This document shows positions 9,798-18,569 of a DNA stretch of 52,731 bases, one piece after another. Below the pieces are notes generated by a model. It was not told the origin of the DNA and made no database searches. It was given only the letters and a program-made list of their open reading frames with translations. Each line of letters opens with the position of its first letter. The stretch's first letter is position 1. Origin of the DNA: Akkermansiaceae bacterium (GTDB lineage: Bacteria; Verrucomicrobiota; Verrucomicrobiia; Verrucomicrobiales; Akkermansiaceae). The DNA is taken from assembly GCA_021202525.1 (NCBI GenBank), contig JAJQCV010000067.1, forward strand, positions 1 through 52,731, in the 5' to 3' direction. A program made the position numbers and the translations under genes.

Positions 9798-9835
9798 AAA
9801 AAAGAGCGGGTCGACAGACCCACTCTCGAGTGTCT
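9798..9835 (-). promoter_or_regulatory. candidate attenuator in the nusA leader
   Basis: On the minus strand, GAGTGGGTC-TGTC-GACCCGCTC (9825-9804) makes a 9-pair hairpin with one G-T pair, followed by six Ts (9803-9798), 28 bases before the nusA ATG. An upstream sequence can pair instead with its 5' arm: AGACACT-CGAG-AGTG(GG)TCT (9835-9816). The two hairpins exclude each other, the usual arrangement of a terminator and antiterminator. A weak promoter, TTGCCA (9884-9879) with TACTTA 18 bases on, would start transcription just upstream. The pairing was read by eye. Confidence 0.6.
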
Positions 9836-10024
9836 CTCGGGGTGTTTGCCTATCTAAGTAAGCATGACCCCTGCCGGTTGGCAAGAAAAAACACTTGTTC
9901 CGTGCGGCATGCAAGATGCTGGGGATGATTCCGGAAGAAGGATTTGCACGGAGGGATGCAGGAGGGCCGCCGAAGGGGAGTTTGAGAGCTTGACGGGAAG
10001 GGGAAAAACGGGAAGTATGCCCGC

Positions 10025-10786
10025 ATGAAACTCGTTTCTTGGAACGTGAACGGATTGCGCGCGATTCTGGGCAAGGGGCTGGGAGAAGCCGCGGACGCGC
10101 TGGGGGCGGACATCCTCTGCTTTCAGGAGATCAAGGCACGTCCGGAACAGGTGGATGATTTGTGGCTGTCTTCCTGGCCGTACCAGTTATGGAATCCGGC
10201 GGAAAAGGCGGGTTATTCCGGAGTTTTGGTTCTCAGCCGCGTGAAGCCCTTGTCCACGTCCACAGGCATCGGCTGGCCGGAACACGACCGGGAAGGGCGC
10301 GTATGCACCATGGAGTTCGAGCAGTTTTACCTGGTCAACTGCTATACGCCCAATTCGCAGAGCGAGCTGGCGAGGCTGCCCTACCGGCAACAGTGGGATC
10401 AGGCGTTCCGCAATTACGTGGCCGGCCTGGCGGCTGTCAAGCCGGTCATTTTCTGCGGGGATTTGAACGTGGCCCATCAGGAAATCGACATCGCGCGGCC
10501 CAAGGACAACCGTTTCTCCGCCGGGTTCACCGACGAGGAACGCTCCGGGTTCACGCAGTTGCTGAAAGCCGGATTCACCGATACGTTCCGCCTGCTGCAT
10601 CCGGAGGAACCGTCCTGGTACAGCTGGTGGTCGTACCGCGGTGGTGCGCGTGCCCGGAACATCGGCTGGCGGATTGATTACTTCTGCGTTTCCGATTCTC
10701 TGGTTCCCAGGGTGAAGAGCGCGGCTATCCATATGGATGTGATGGGCTCCGACCATTGCCCCGTGAGTCTGGAAATTGATTGCTGA
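10025..10786 (+). CDS. xth: exodeoxyribonuclease III
   Basis: This 253-residue protein of the exonuclease/endonuclease/phosphatase fold has all the AP-endonuclease motifs: WNVNGLR near the start, LCFQEIKA (metal-binding Glu), CGDLNVAHQEID, GWRIDYFCVS and the final GSDHCPVSLEID with the catalytic His. It cleaves abasic sites and trims 3' ends in base-excision repair in the cytoplasm. Transcribed divergently from nusA and followed 28 bases later by rdgB, so the two DNA/nucleotide-quality genes probably form an operon. Confidence 0.95.
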   Translation: MKLVSWNVNGLRAILGKGLGEAADALGADILCFQEIKARPEQVDDLWLSSWPYQLWNPAEKAGYSGVLVLSRVKPLSTSTGIGWPEHDREGRVCTMEFEQFYLVNCYTPNSQSELARLPYRQQWDQAFRNYVAGLAAVKPVIFCGDLNVAHQEIDIARPKDNRFSAGFTDEERSGFTQLLKAGFTDTFRLLHPEEPSWYSWWSYRGGARARNIGWRIDYFCVSDSLVPRVKSAAIHMDVMGSDHCPVSLEIDC

Positions 10787-10814
10787 GAAGAAAATACGAT
10801 AAGAGACTTTCAAC

Positions 10815-11426
10815 ATGATGCAACAGGAATTGCCATTGCTGGTGGTTGCCACGCGCAACGCTCATAAAACCGGGGAAATCCGTGCCATGCTGGCCGGAAA
10901 ATGGGAGGTAAGGGACCTTTCCGACTATCCCCAGGCCCCTCCCGTGGAAGAAACCGGCGTTACGTTTACGGAAAACGCCACGCTCAAGGCAGTATCCGCC
11001 TCCAAATGCATTCCCGGCATTGTTCTGGCGGATGATTCCGGGCTGGAGGTGGATATTCTGGATGGCCGTCCGGGCGTCTGGTCCTCTTCCTTTGGAGGAG
11101 AGGAAGGCAATCATGAGCGGAACAACCGCCATATGCTGGAAGAATTGCGGAAGGCCGGAGTGCGCCCGGGAGGCAAGCCTGCCGCCCGCTTCCGCTGTGT
11201 GATGGTTTTGGCCCGCGAAGGCGCGGTTCTGGCGGAATTTTCCGGCTCTGTAGAAGGGCATATGCTGACGGAATTGACCGGGGAGGGGGGATTCGGATAT
11301 GACCCCCTGTTTGTGCCGGAAGGGCATGGGCAGAGTTTCGCCCAGCTTCCCATGGAGGTGAAGAATTCCATGTCCCACCGGGGCCGTGCGCTGGCGCAGG
11401 TGGTGGAGTGGATGCGCCGGGCGTGA
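10815..11426 (+). CDS. rdgB: XTP/dITP pyrophosphatase (HAM1/RdgB family)
   Basis: 203 residues. Family landmarks are VVATRNAHKTGEIRAML at the start, VEETGVTFTENA, ADDSGLEVDILDGRPGVWSS, FGYDPLFVPEG and a late SHRGRAL. The enzyme hydrolyses deaminated purine nucleoside triphosphates (dITP, XTP) to monophosphates and keeps them out of DNA. It follows xth, which agrees with a shared role in avoiding mutation. Length and motifs are normal. Confidence 0.95.
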   Translation: MMQQELPLLVVATRNAHKTGEIRAMLAGKWEVRDLSDYPQAPPVEETGVTFTENATLKAVSASKCIPGIVLADDSGLEVDILDGRPGVWSSSFGGEEGNHERNNRHMLEELRKAGVRPGGKPAARFRCVMVLAREGAVLAEFSGSVEGHMLTELTGEGGFGYDPLFVPEGHGQSFAQLPMEVKNSMSHRGRALAQVVEWMRRA

Positions 11427-11486
11427 GAAGGGCAATTCCTTGAATATTTTCCGGTCCCCGTTCGCTGTCCGGAGGCTGGAGGGATG

Positions 11487-12062
11487 TCAATCCAGCCTGA
11501 ATGCACAGATTTGGAACGGTGCGGGCGTGGAAGTGTTCAGAAGCTGGTATTTGCCTGTTCTCCACAGGTGATGGGGAAGCCGGGAAAGGAATTGTTCCAC
11601 GGCGGCGGCCTCCGTGTCTCCTCCCTCGTGGCCCGGATAGCACATGACGCTGAGGATTCCGTTGGGGACTGTCAGGTTCACGGCCTGTTCCAGGGCCGCC
11701 AGGGTGGAATCCGTACGGGTGATGAGGTTTCTGTCCCCGCCGGGCAGGTAGCCCAAGTTGAACATGATTGCTTTGACCGGGTCGCGGATCAGTTCCGCGA
11801 GGCGCGAGTGGCTGGCCAGATGGAAGCATACGGCATCCGTAAGCAGTCCTTCTTCCCTGAGGCGTTCCTTGGCGGCGCGGAGCGCCTCTTCCTGAATGTC
11901 GAAGGCGTGCACTTTCCCTTCCGGGCCGGCCAGGCGTGCCAGAAACGCAGTATCGTGCCCGTTTCCGGCCGTGGCGTCCACCACCGTGTCTCCGGGCAGG
12001 ACGAGACGGCTGATCCAGTCGTGCGCGCAGGTCATGGGCCGGCTGAGCAGGGAACACTTCAT
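11487..12062 (-). CDS. class I SAM-dependent methyltransferase, rRNA-methylase/YtqB (MnmM) family
   Basis: 191 residues. The SAM-binding loop DATAGNGHDTAFLA (motif I) is followed by VHAFDIQEEAL (motif II) and FNLGYLPGGD, as in the small YtqB family. Members of that family were first called rRNA methylases, and a Bacillus member methylates a modified uridine in the tRNA wobble position. The RNA target here is inferred from family membership only. It converges on rdgB and is divergent from the DUF362 gene. Confidence 0.8.
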   Translation of the reverse strand: MKCSLLSRPMTCAHDWISRLVLPGDTVVDATAGNGHDTAFLARLAGPEGKVHAFDIQEEALRAAKERLREEGLLTDAVCFHLASHSRLAELIRDPVKAIMFNLGYLPGGDRNLITRTDSTLAALEQAVNLTVPNGILSVMCYPGHEGGDTEAAAVEQFLSRLPHHLWRTGKYQLLNTSTPAPFQICAFRLD

Positions 12063-12227
12063 GACCGGGTTTTATAGGAGCCCGGCGTGTATGACAATTA
12101 GTTTGTGAATTTCCCACAGGGAAAATGATTGACAGGTTGTTTTTCCATTTTCCGTATGATAAGGTAGGCACTAAGGCATCGGAAATGCTTCGTTGCCGAA
12201 AAGATGAACATTTGACTTTGCACCAAT

Positions 12228-13142
12228 ATGACTGACAGACGTACATTTTTGAAGGGAACCGCCGCCGTGGGCGCTTTAGCGGCCATTACGGACATGGAAA
12301 CCCTCTTCGCCCAGGAGGCGTCCTCCCAGACGGCTTCCGGCATTCCCGACCTCGTTGCCGTCCGCAACGGGACTCGCGCAGAAATGGTTAAAAAGGCTGT
12401 GGAAACGCTCGGCGGCATGCAGGCGTTCGTGAAGCCGGGCCAGACCGTGGTGATCAAGCCGAACATCGGCTGGAACAAAGCGCCGGAGTTCGGGTCCAAC
12501 ACCCACCCGGAAACCGTCGCCACGCTGGTGGAACTGTGCAAGCAGGCCGGCGCGAAGGAAGTAAAGGTTTTTGACCACTGCTGCCATAATGGCGCATATG
12601 AAGGCAGCGGCGTGAAAGAGGCCGTGGAAAAAGCCGGAGGCGTGATGGTGGACGGCGGCAATGAAGGGCAATACGTTCAGACGGAAAACCCGAAGGCCAA
12701 AAAATTCACTTCCGCCAAGGTGCACAAGGCCGTTCTGGAAGCGGATGTTTATATCACCTGCCCTCCGCTCAAGCACCACAGCGGATCTGAAATGACCGCC
12801 TGCATGAAGAACGTGATGGGAACCGTATGGGACCGCGGCGCCATGCACAAGAACGACTTGCACCAGTGCATTGCGGACGCCGTGTATTTCCGCAAGCCGG
12901 ACCTGTGCGTGCTGGACGCCTACATGCCCATGGTGCGCAACGGCCCCGTAGGCAAGGACACGAACGATCTGGTGGAGCGCAAGACTCTGCTTGCCTCCCG
13001 CGACATCGTGGCGATTGACTCCGCGGGGGCGGCCCTGCTGAATAAGGCGGGCAAGATCCGCCATGTATTGCTGGGAGAGGAAATGGGGCTGGGAACGGCG
13101 GACCTCACCAAGCTCAACATCCGCCGCATCAACATGGCCTGA
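12228..13142 (+). CDS. Tat-exported DUF362 protein
   Basis: 304 residues. The N-terminus DRRTFLKGTAAVGALAA is a clear twin-arginine signal, which implies export of a folded protein. The rest matches the DUF362 family: VVIKPNIGWNKAPEFGSNTHPETV, VFDHCCHN, the CPPLKHHSG segment and CMKNVMGT. DUF362 domains often accompany ferredoxin domains, and their biochemical role is poorly known. The stop overlaps the start of the next gene by one base (TGATG), so translation is probably coupled to the polyferredoxin. TTGACA (12129) and TATGAT (12155) lie upstream but 20 bases apart, longer than ideal. Confidence 0.85.
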   Translation: MTDRRTFLKGTAAVGALAAITDMETLFAQEASSQTASGIPDLVAVRNGTRAEMVKKAVETLGGMQAFVKPGQTVVIKPNIGWNKAPEFGSNTHPETVATLVELCKQAGAKEVKVFDHCCHNGAYEGSGVKEAVEKAGGVMVDGGNEGQYVQTENPKAKKFTSAKVHKAVLEADVYITCPPLKHHSGSEMTACMKNVMGTVWDRGAMHKNDLHQCIADAVYFRKPDLCVLDAYMPMVRNGPVGKDTNDLVERKTLLASRDIVAIDSAGAALLNKAGKIRHVLLGEEMGLGTADLTKLNIRRINMA

Positions 13143-14971
13143 TGTTTTTTCCGTCCGTCCGCAAATATTGCGGACGGACGCCAACTTTTCGCCGCGGGCG
13201 GTGTTTCATAGATTGGTATGTCAATCATCAAAGCTTTTTTGTGAGTCCGTTGAAATGGCTCCGTGTAACCGTGGCCGTCATTTTCTTCGTGGGGATTGCC
13301 TATGCTTTCCTGCGCGGCATTCCCGCGTGGAACGTGCCGAATATGACGGGAGGCGGGGAAGGGATGGAAGATTCCTTTGCGCTGGCGCGGTGGCAGTTTG
13401 TCCCTTCCGTGCTGGGGACGTTGAACTGGGTGGGTGTTTCCGTGGCGGCTCTGGCCATCCTGCTGGCGCTGACCTTGCTTTTCGGCCGCGTTTATTGTTC
13501 GTTCCTCTGTCCCCTGGGCATTTTGCAGGACATTGTGTTCAGAATACGCAGATGGATCAGGCCGAAAGTTTTTTTGAAATTCTCCCGGCCCGTGCCGTGG
13601 GTGCGGTATTCCATTCTGGCGGTGCTGGTCGTCTGCTGCGTGACCGGTTTTGCCGGGTTGACGCTCAATTGGCTGGATCCGTACAGCATTTTCGGGCGCA
13701 TCATGTACGTGCTTGCGTGGCCTGCTGCCGTCTGGGGTAATAACCTGCTCGCGGCGGATAGCGCTTCCGCGGACCTGGTCCGCATGGATTATTATCCCGT
13801 GGCGCTTCCCGCCTTGCTGGCTTCCGCCGGGATGCTCGGGCTGGTGGTCGTCATGAGTGCCTGGAGGGGACGCTTGTACTGCAACACGGTGTGTCCCGTG
13901 GGCGCTCTGCTGGGGCTCCTTTCCCGCGTTTCCCTTTTCCGGCTGGGCTTTGATCCCGCATCCTGCAAAAAGTGCGGCAAGTGCATCAAATCCTGCAAGG
14001 CCCAGTGCCTGAATCTCAAGGAATACCGGATAGACGCCTCCCGGTGTGTGGCATGTTACGATTGCGTGCGCGCCTGTGATGAGGGAGGAATCCGTTACCG
14101 CTGGTTCACCAGGGCCCGTAGATTGATTCCTGCCAAAAAGGAAAGGAAAGAGGCTTTCCCCCGCCCTTCGGCGTCTTCTTCTCCGGTTGTCGCGAAAAGT
14201 TCCCGCCGTGAATTCCTGGGGGCTACCGCCGTCGGGCTTGCCGGGGCCGCCCTGTCGGGATGCCGCGGGGATGCCGCCCAGAGGCTGGACCCCACCCAGT
14301 GCGTTCTTCCGCCCGGAGCCGGTTCCCTGGAACGGTTCCTGGACGTATGCACCGGCTGCCAGATGTGCATCGCCAGCTGTCCCACCCACGTGCTCCAGCC
14401 CGCCTATTTCCAGATGGGCATCAAGGGGTTCATGAAACCCCGGATGGATTTCAGCACCAAGTACTGCCTTTACGACTGCCACCGTTGCGCGGAGGTGTGC
14501 CCCACCGGGGCTATCCGCAAACTTCCCATTACCGCGGAAAAGGGTACGACGGAGATCACGAAGGACACCACGCGCATTGCCGTGGCCCAGTTTTACGTGT
14601 GCCGCTGCCTGGTCAGGCGGGAGGACATGGACTGCGGCGCCTGTACGGAACATTGCCCCACCAAGGCGCTTTACACAGTGCCCTACATTGGGCGCGACGG
14701 CCAGGAACACCGCCTGCCGAAGCTGGACCCCTCCCTGTGCATCGGCTGCGGGGCGTGTGAACACGCCTGCCCCGTTACGACGGAAAAACCGGAGGAACGC
14801 GTGCGGGTAGGCCCCTGCAATTTGTGCGAGGAAAAGTGCGAATTCAAGAAGCGTGAAGCGGTGCCGCCGAGAGCCATCGTGGTGCGGGCCGTGAATCCCC
14901 AGCAAAAGGCCGTGAAGAAATTTGAGGAAAAAGCCGTGGACCCGGTGGGCGATACGGATTTCCCGTTCTGA
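13142..14971 (+). CDS. membrane polyferredoxin resembling a NapH-NapG fusion
   Basis: 609 residues from ATG 13142, overlapping the DUF362 stop; GTG 13241 is another possible start. The first half is NapH/NosR-like: several membrane segments (the first at about 39-59), CSFLCPLG and CNTVCPVG motifs, then two 4Fe-4S motifs (CKKCGKCIKSC, CVACYDCVRAC). At 354-360 comes SRREFLG, a twin-arginine motif followed by a hydrophobic stretch and LSGC. After it lie four more cluster motifs (CTGCQMCIASCP, CHRCAEVCP, CGACTEHCP, CIGCGACEHACP) and CNLCEEKC. This order matches NapH joined to NapG. Inferred role: electron transfer from the quinol pool to a periplasmic acceptor. No nitrate reductase is nearby. Confidence 0.85.
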   Translation: MFFPSVRKYCGRTPTFRRGRCFIDWYVNHQSFFVSPLKWLRVTVAVIFFVGIAYAFLRGIPAWNVPNMTGGGEGMEDSFALARWQFVPSVLGTLNWVGVSVAALAILLALTLLFGRVYCSFLCPLGILQDIVFRIRRWIRPKVFLKFSRPVPWVRYSILAVLVVCCVTGFAGLTLNWLDPYSIFGRIMYVLAWPAAVWGNNLLAADSASADLVRMDYYPVALPALLASAGMLGLVVVMSAWRGRLYCNTVCPVGALLGLLSRVSLFRLGFDPASCKKCGKCIKSCKAQCLNLKEYRIDASRCVACYDCVRACDEGGIRYRWFTRARRLIPAKKERKEAFPRPSASSSPVVAKSSRREFLGATAVGLAGAALSGCRGDAAQRLDPTQCVLPPGAGSLERFLDVCTGCQMCIASCPTHVLQPAYFQMGIKGFMKPRMDFSTKYCLYDCHRCAEVCPTGAIRKLPITAEKGTTEITKDTTRIAVAQFYVCRCLVRREDMDCGACTEHCPTKALYTVPYIGRDGQEHRLPKLDPSLCIGCGACEHACPVTTEKPEERVRVGPCNLCEEKCEFKKREAVPPRAIVVRAVNPQQKAVKKFEEKAVDPVGDTDFPF

Positions 14972-15142
14972 TGCGGTTGCGGCAGGGCGGCATGTTCACC
15001 TTCTTCATTCCCCATGTTTTTTCGTTGTTTGTTCTCTTATCCGGCAGGAAGGGATGAAAGGCATGATGTCCCGTGCCGTGTCCCTGCTTGTGTTTTTGCG
15101 GAGGGGACGTAGAATGGATCGTGTGATTAAATATTAAAGTTC

Positions 15143-15397
15143 ATGAATATTTTGGAATTCATTCTGCGGCACATGATGGGGTTTTTGGAGGATATTCTGA
15201 TGAAGGTTTTCCTTATTTCTCCCTTCTACCCGGAGGAATGGAGCCTGACGCGTGTTATCAACACGTTTTTGCTGTGGTGTGCGCTGATATTCCTGACATG
15301 CGGGGTATTGCTGGAATGGTTTTCCTTTTGGGTGGCAGCGGGGATTTTTCTGGCCGGGTGCTTTATCCGGCTGGCCGTGGGGAAAATGTTGGAATGA
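15143..15397 (+). CDS. small membrane protein, unknown
   Basis: 84 residues, with two likely membrane segments: about 41-60 (INTFLLWCALIFLTCGVLL) and 61-80 (the FSFWVAAGIFLAGCF stretch). The N-terminus is amphipathic (FILRHMMGFLEDILMKVF). No known family is recognised. It lies between the polyferredoxin and a convergent acetyltransferase. Plausible because of its clean hydrophobic pattern, but unproven. Confidence 0.5.
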   Translation: MNILEFILRHMMGFLEDILMKVFLISPFYPEEWSLTRVINTFLLWCALIFLTCGVLLEWFSFWVAAGIFLAGCFIRLAVGKMLE

Positions 15398-15427
15398 AGT
15401 ATTACGATTCCTGCCTGGTCCGTTTTT

Positions 15428-15880
15428 TCAGGCCTTCTTTTCCAGAAACGCCATGACGGTGCTTCCGGCATTCCGCGTGTACAGCTTTTCGTAACCCAGT
15501 TTGCCGTACAAGTGCAGGGTTTCCGGAGTCTCCTCCGACGTGAACAGGAGGTACCGCGAGGCTTTTTCCCGGAAGTATTCTTCCAGCGCCTGCATGAGCC
15601 GCCGTCCGATTCCCCGGTTCCGGCAGTACGGGTCCACAATCAGCCTGCCCACATGGCAGGTGCCGGAGGCATCCAGGTTCCCCCTGACCGAACCGATGAT
15701 ATGCCCGTTTTCCGTATATTTGAAAAATACGGAATTCTGCTCTTCTTCCAGCAGTTGTTCGATGGTCTGTTCCAGGGGAGGCAGACTGGCGGCGTTCAGG
15801 CGCTGCGCAACTTTTCCGAAGGCCCGGAGCTGGAGATCCAGGATTTCCGGAAGATCGTCTTTTACCGCCCGGCTGATCAT
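15428..15880 (-). CDS. GNAT-family N-acetyltransferase
   Basis: 150 residues from MISRAVKDDLPEILDLQ. The GNAT acetyl-CoA loop is clear: VGRLIVDPYCRNRGIGRRLMQALE (R/Q-x-x-G-x-G/A type), followed by LHLYGKLGYEKLYTR, the usual last strand and helix. It transfers acetyl from acetyl-CoA to an unknown amine. The frame stays open 82 codons upstream and begins with a hydrophobic segment, but the domain starts at 15880 and a GGAGG lies 12 bases before it, so I use that start. Confidence 0.85.
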   Translation of the reverse strand: MISRAVKDDLPEILDLQLRAFGKVAQRLNAASLPPLEQTIEQLLEEEQNSVFFKYTENGHIIGSVRGNLDASGTCHVGRLIVDPYCRNRGIGRRLMQALEEYFREKASRYLLFTSEETPETLHLYGKLGYEKLYTRNAGSTVMAFLEKKA

Positions 15881-16241
15881 AAGGCCATGATGCCTCCGTC
15901 CGGGCGGGGAAGCGAGGAAAAAGAAAGGTTCGGTCTTTTTCTTCCAATTCAGTCTGGAGGTTGTCATGAAACTCTTTTTCCGGGAGCTCGGCACCTGGGG
16001 ACCCGTGAAAAAGAGGACACTACTAGAATCACAAGTAATCCTGATGGACAGGGGCGGGGTGGAGGGAAGATGCTTTCCGGCGCAGAAGCCGCAAATCCAC
16101 AACATGAGGATAGTCAGGAGTTTCATCGTCCGGGGCGGAACCTTTTTAAAATAACAAGTTTGCGTATGGATTCAGGATGAGGGGGAAGAGTCCCGATTTT
16201 CCTTGATGATGGAGAGACTGATGGGATAAGGTACATGCATT
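15881..16241. other. gap between acetyltransferase and ABC transporter
   Basis: Divergent intergenic region of 361 bases. The acetyltransferase frame stays open through most of it on the minus strand, opening with MKLLTILMLWICGFCAG, which resembles a signal peptide. The 62-codon plus-strand frame here has no recognisable content. No clear promoter was found; TTGATG (16203) with GATAAG 16 bases later is a weak candidate for the ABC gene. Confidence 0.4.
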
Positions 16242-18065
16242 ATGTTGCAGGCGGACGGCATTACGTACGAGATAGAGACCCAGGACGGTCCTTTGAAATT
16301 ACTGGACAATGTGAGCTTTAATGTGCCCAAGGGGCATTTCATGGCGGTCGTGGGGCCGTCCGGCTGCGGAAAAACCACGTTGTTGAAGGCCATTGCGGGC
16401 ATGATTGCGGAGACGGACGGCCGGTTTTTCTGGAATGGACATGATTTGGCGGAAGAGGATTTTGAACCGACGGAGATCGGGTTTGTCCCCCAGTTCAGCA
16501 TTGCCTATGACCAGTTGAGCGTGGACGAAAATGTGGAGAGCGCCGCCAAGCTCCGCTGCAAGTTCGAGTCTCTTGACGATCTGGACGACAGCATTGACAA
16601 CGCCCTGGAGGTAACGGGCATGGAGGGGATTGCAGACAGGGACGTCAAGATTCTTTCCGGAGGCCAGAAGCGGCGCCTGGCGCTGGCCATGGAGCTGGTG
16701 TCCAATCCCCGGCTCCTGATTTGCGACGAGGTGACCTCCGGCCTGGACCCGCGGTCCGAGCACGATATCGTGAACCTTCTGCATGAGGTTTCCCGCTCCG
16801 ACGGGCGCATTGTCATTTCCGTCACACACAGCCTGGCTCATCTGGACAGGTATGATTCCATCCTGGTCATGCATCAGGGATGCGTTGCCTACCACGGTTC
16901 CCCCAAAACGATTCTGCATTACTTCGGCGTTTCCTCCCTGGAAGAGATTTACCCCAAGCTTCAGGACCGGACCGGAGTTTCCTGGTGCCGTTCCTGGGCC
17001 AAGCACCGGGAGTCCTATTACGCCCGGCTGGAGAAGGAAAGGGAGCAGAAAATGCTTTCCGGAGAGTTGCCGGACCCGAATGCCGGGCCCGCAGACGAAC
17101 AGAAGGAAGGGACGCCGGAGTTTGCCGGAGAAGGGGATGGGGAACGGATTTCTTCTGAACGCGCTTCCGCAGGAAAGGAAATTGCCGCCGCATCTGAGGC
17201 CGGGGAGGAGTCCATTCCGGAAGTGCCCGGGTTCTTCACCCAGTTTTTCTGCCTGCTGGGGCGCCGGTGGCGCATTTTCTTCCGCGACCGCTCCCAGCTT
17301 GTCCTCCAACTGGTGATGGTGCTGTTGTTTCCCGTGCTGGTAGCCATGTTCACGGACAAGGGAACCGGGCAGATCGTGGGGCTTTCCGCCACGCAGGACG
17401 TGCAGACGCTGCAGAAGGATATTGAGGCGCAGCAGTTGAACATGAAGACCGGTTCCGCCGTTTCCGGCATCATCATGTTTGAGGTGATCCTGCTGGGGCT
17501 GATGGGGTCCAACAACGCCGCAAGAGAGGTGGCCGGGGAACGGGCCATCATGGAGAAGGAGAAGTACGCGGGCATGCGGCCATCCTCCTATCTGGCGAGC
17601 AAGCTGGCGTATTTGAGCGTGCTGGTGCTGGTGCAGTCCGTGTGGATGTTCGCCTTTGTGGATTTCTTCTGGGACCGGGGCGGCAGCCTGACGCATTTGT
17701 TTTTCCTGATACTGGCGAATGCTGCCATGACGTTTGTCTGCCTGGGCATTTCCTCCCTGGCCAAGAGCGCGGACCAGGCTTCCCTGCTGAGCATTTACCT
17801 GGTGGGTTTCCAGCTTCCCCTGTCAGGGGCAGTGCTGGCTCTCCCGGAGCAGGTGGAAAGCTTTATCCGTCCGTTCATTTCCGCGTACTGGTCCTGGTCC
17901 GGAAGCATTTCCGCGCTGAAGCCGGACGTGTACAACGCGGTCAAGAATGTGCTGGATACGGGGCTGACTCCGGCCCTGATCTGCTATATTGTTCTCGGCG
18001 TGCACGTTGCATGCGGCATCGCCGCCTCCTACATCGGCATTCGCCGTTCTCGCTGGGAACTGTAA
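16242..18065 (+). CDS. ABCG-like ABC transporter, ATPase fused to ABC-2 permease
   Basis: 607 residues. ATPase domain first: Walker A GPSGCGKT (38-45), Q84, signature LSGGQ (138-142), Walker B LLICDE (158-163) and H196. A charged linker of about 100 residues (rich in Glu, Ala, Ser) leads to an ABC-2-type membrane domain (about 350-607). ATPase-then-permease in one chain is the half-transporter layout of ABCG proteins, so it should dimerise and export something, often lipids or hydrophobic compounds; the substrate is unknown. It heads a run of same-strand genes (18119, 18570, 20543) that may act together at the envelope. Confidence 0.9.
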   Translation: MLQADGITYEIETQDGPLKLLDNVSFNVPKGHFMAVVGPSGCGKTTLLKAIAGMIAETDGRFFWNGHDLAEEDFEPTEIGFVPQFSIAYDQLSVDENVESAAKLRCKFESLDDLDDSIDNALEVTGMEGIADRDVKILSGGQKRRLALAMELVSNPRLLICDEVTSGLDPRSEHDIVNLLHEVSRSDGRIVISVTHSLAHLDRYDSILVMHQGCVAYHGSPKTILHYFGVSSLEEIYPKLQDRTGVSWCRSWAKHRESYYARLEKEREQKMLSGELPDPNAGPADEQKEGTPEFAGEGDGERISSERASAGKEIAAASEAGEESIPEVPGFFTQFFCLLGRRWRIFFRDRSQLVLQLVMVLLFPVLVAMFTDKGTGQIVGLSATQDVQTLQKDIEAQQLNMKTGSAVSGIIMFEVILLGLMGSNNAAREVAGERAIMEKEKYAGMRPSSYLASKLAYLSVLVLVQSVWMFAFVDFFWDRGGSLTHLFFLILANAAMTFVCLGISSLAKSADQASLLSIYLVGFQLPLSGAVLALPEQVESFIRPFISAYWSWSGSISALKPDVYNAVKNVLDTGLTPALICYIVLGVHVACGIAASYIGIRRSRWEL

Positions 18066-18118
18066 TTTAATGCGTGCAATCGCTGCGTGTTCGTTATACA
18101 TTTTCTCGACAAGAGATT

Positions 18119-18550
18119 ATGGCGAGACGACGTGCAGCGAAAAAGAAGAGTTCATCATCATCTGCTCCGATGCTGGTCATCGGGGCGGTCATTCTTGTGC
18201 TGGCGCTTGTCATCGGTTATGCCGTGACGCGCTCCAATAACAAGCCCCAGGCGGGATCCGACATCCCGCTGGATATTCTGGCGATGAACGCCTCCCAGCT
18301 TTCCAACAACAATTACGTGCTGGACGGCACTGTGATTGACCGTTTTCCGCGCGGCGAGTCGGAATTGATTTCCTTTTTGTACAAGGATGCGTCCGGACGG
18401 GAATACATTATTCCCATCTGCGTTTCCGCAGAAGCCAGAAATGGACTGAACATCAACAGAGACCAGCAATACAGAATAGAATTCCGGGTGGAGGATATCA
18501 ACCCGAACGTGCGCGGCGTGTGTATGGCTACCTCCATCCTGCCTAAATAA
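18119..18550 (+). CDS. single-pass membrane-anchored protein, unknown
   Basis: 143 residues from MARRRAAKKKSSSS. I prefer this start over 18074 because the basic stretch followed by a single membrane segment (about 18-37, MLVIGAVILVLALVIGYAV) makes a standard N-in anchor. The outer part (about 100 residues) has no recognised fold; FLYKDASGREYIIPICVS and YRIEFRVEDINPN suggest a small β-rich domain. It lies 53 bases after the ABC transporter and 19 before the next gene, so co-transcription is likely. Confidence 0.7.
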   Translation: MARRRAAKKKSSSSSAPMLVIGAVILVLALVIGYAVTRSNNKPQAGSDIPLDILAMNASQLSNNNYVLDGTVIDRFPRGESELISFLYKDASGREYIIPICVSAEARNGLNINRDQQYRIEFRVEDINPNVRGVCMATSILPK

Positions 18551-18569
18551 CCCGAGCTTTTTTCGATCC

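Noticed and set aside
12228..14971. Periplasmic nitrate reductase (nap) operon
   Set aside because: Only NapH/NapG-like parts are present; no catalytic or cytochrome subunit in the window.
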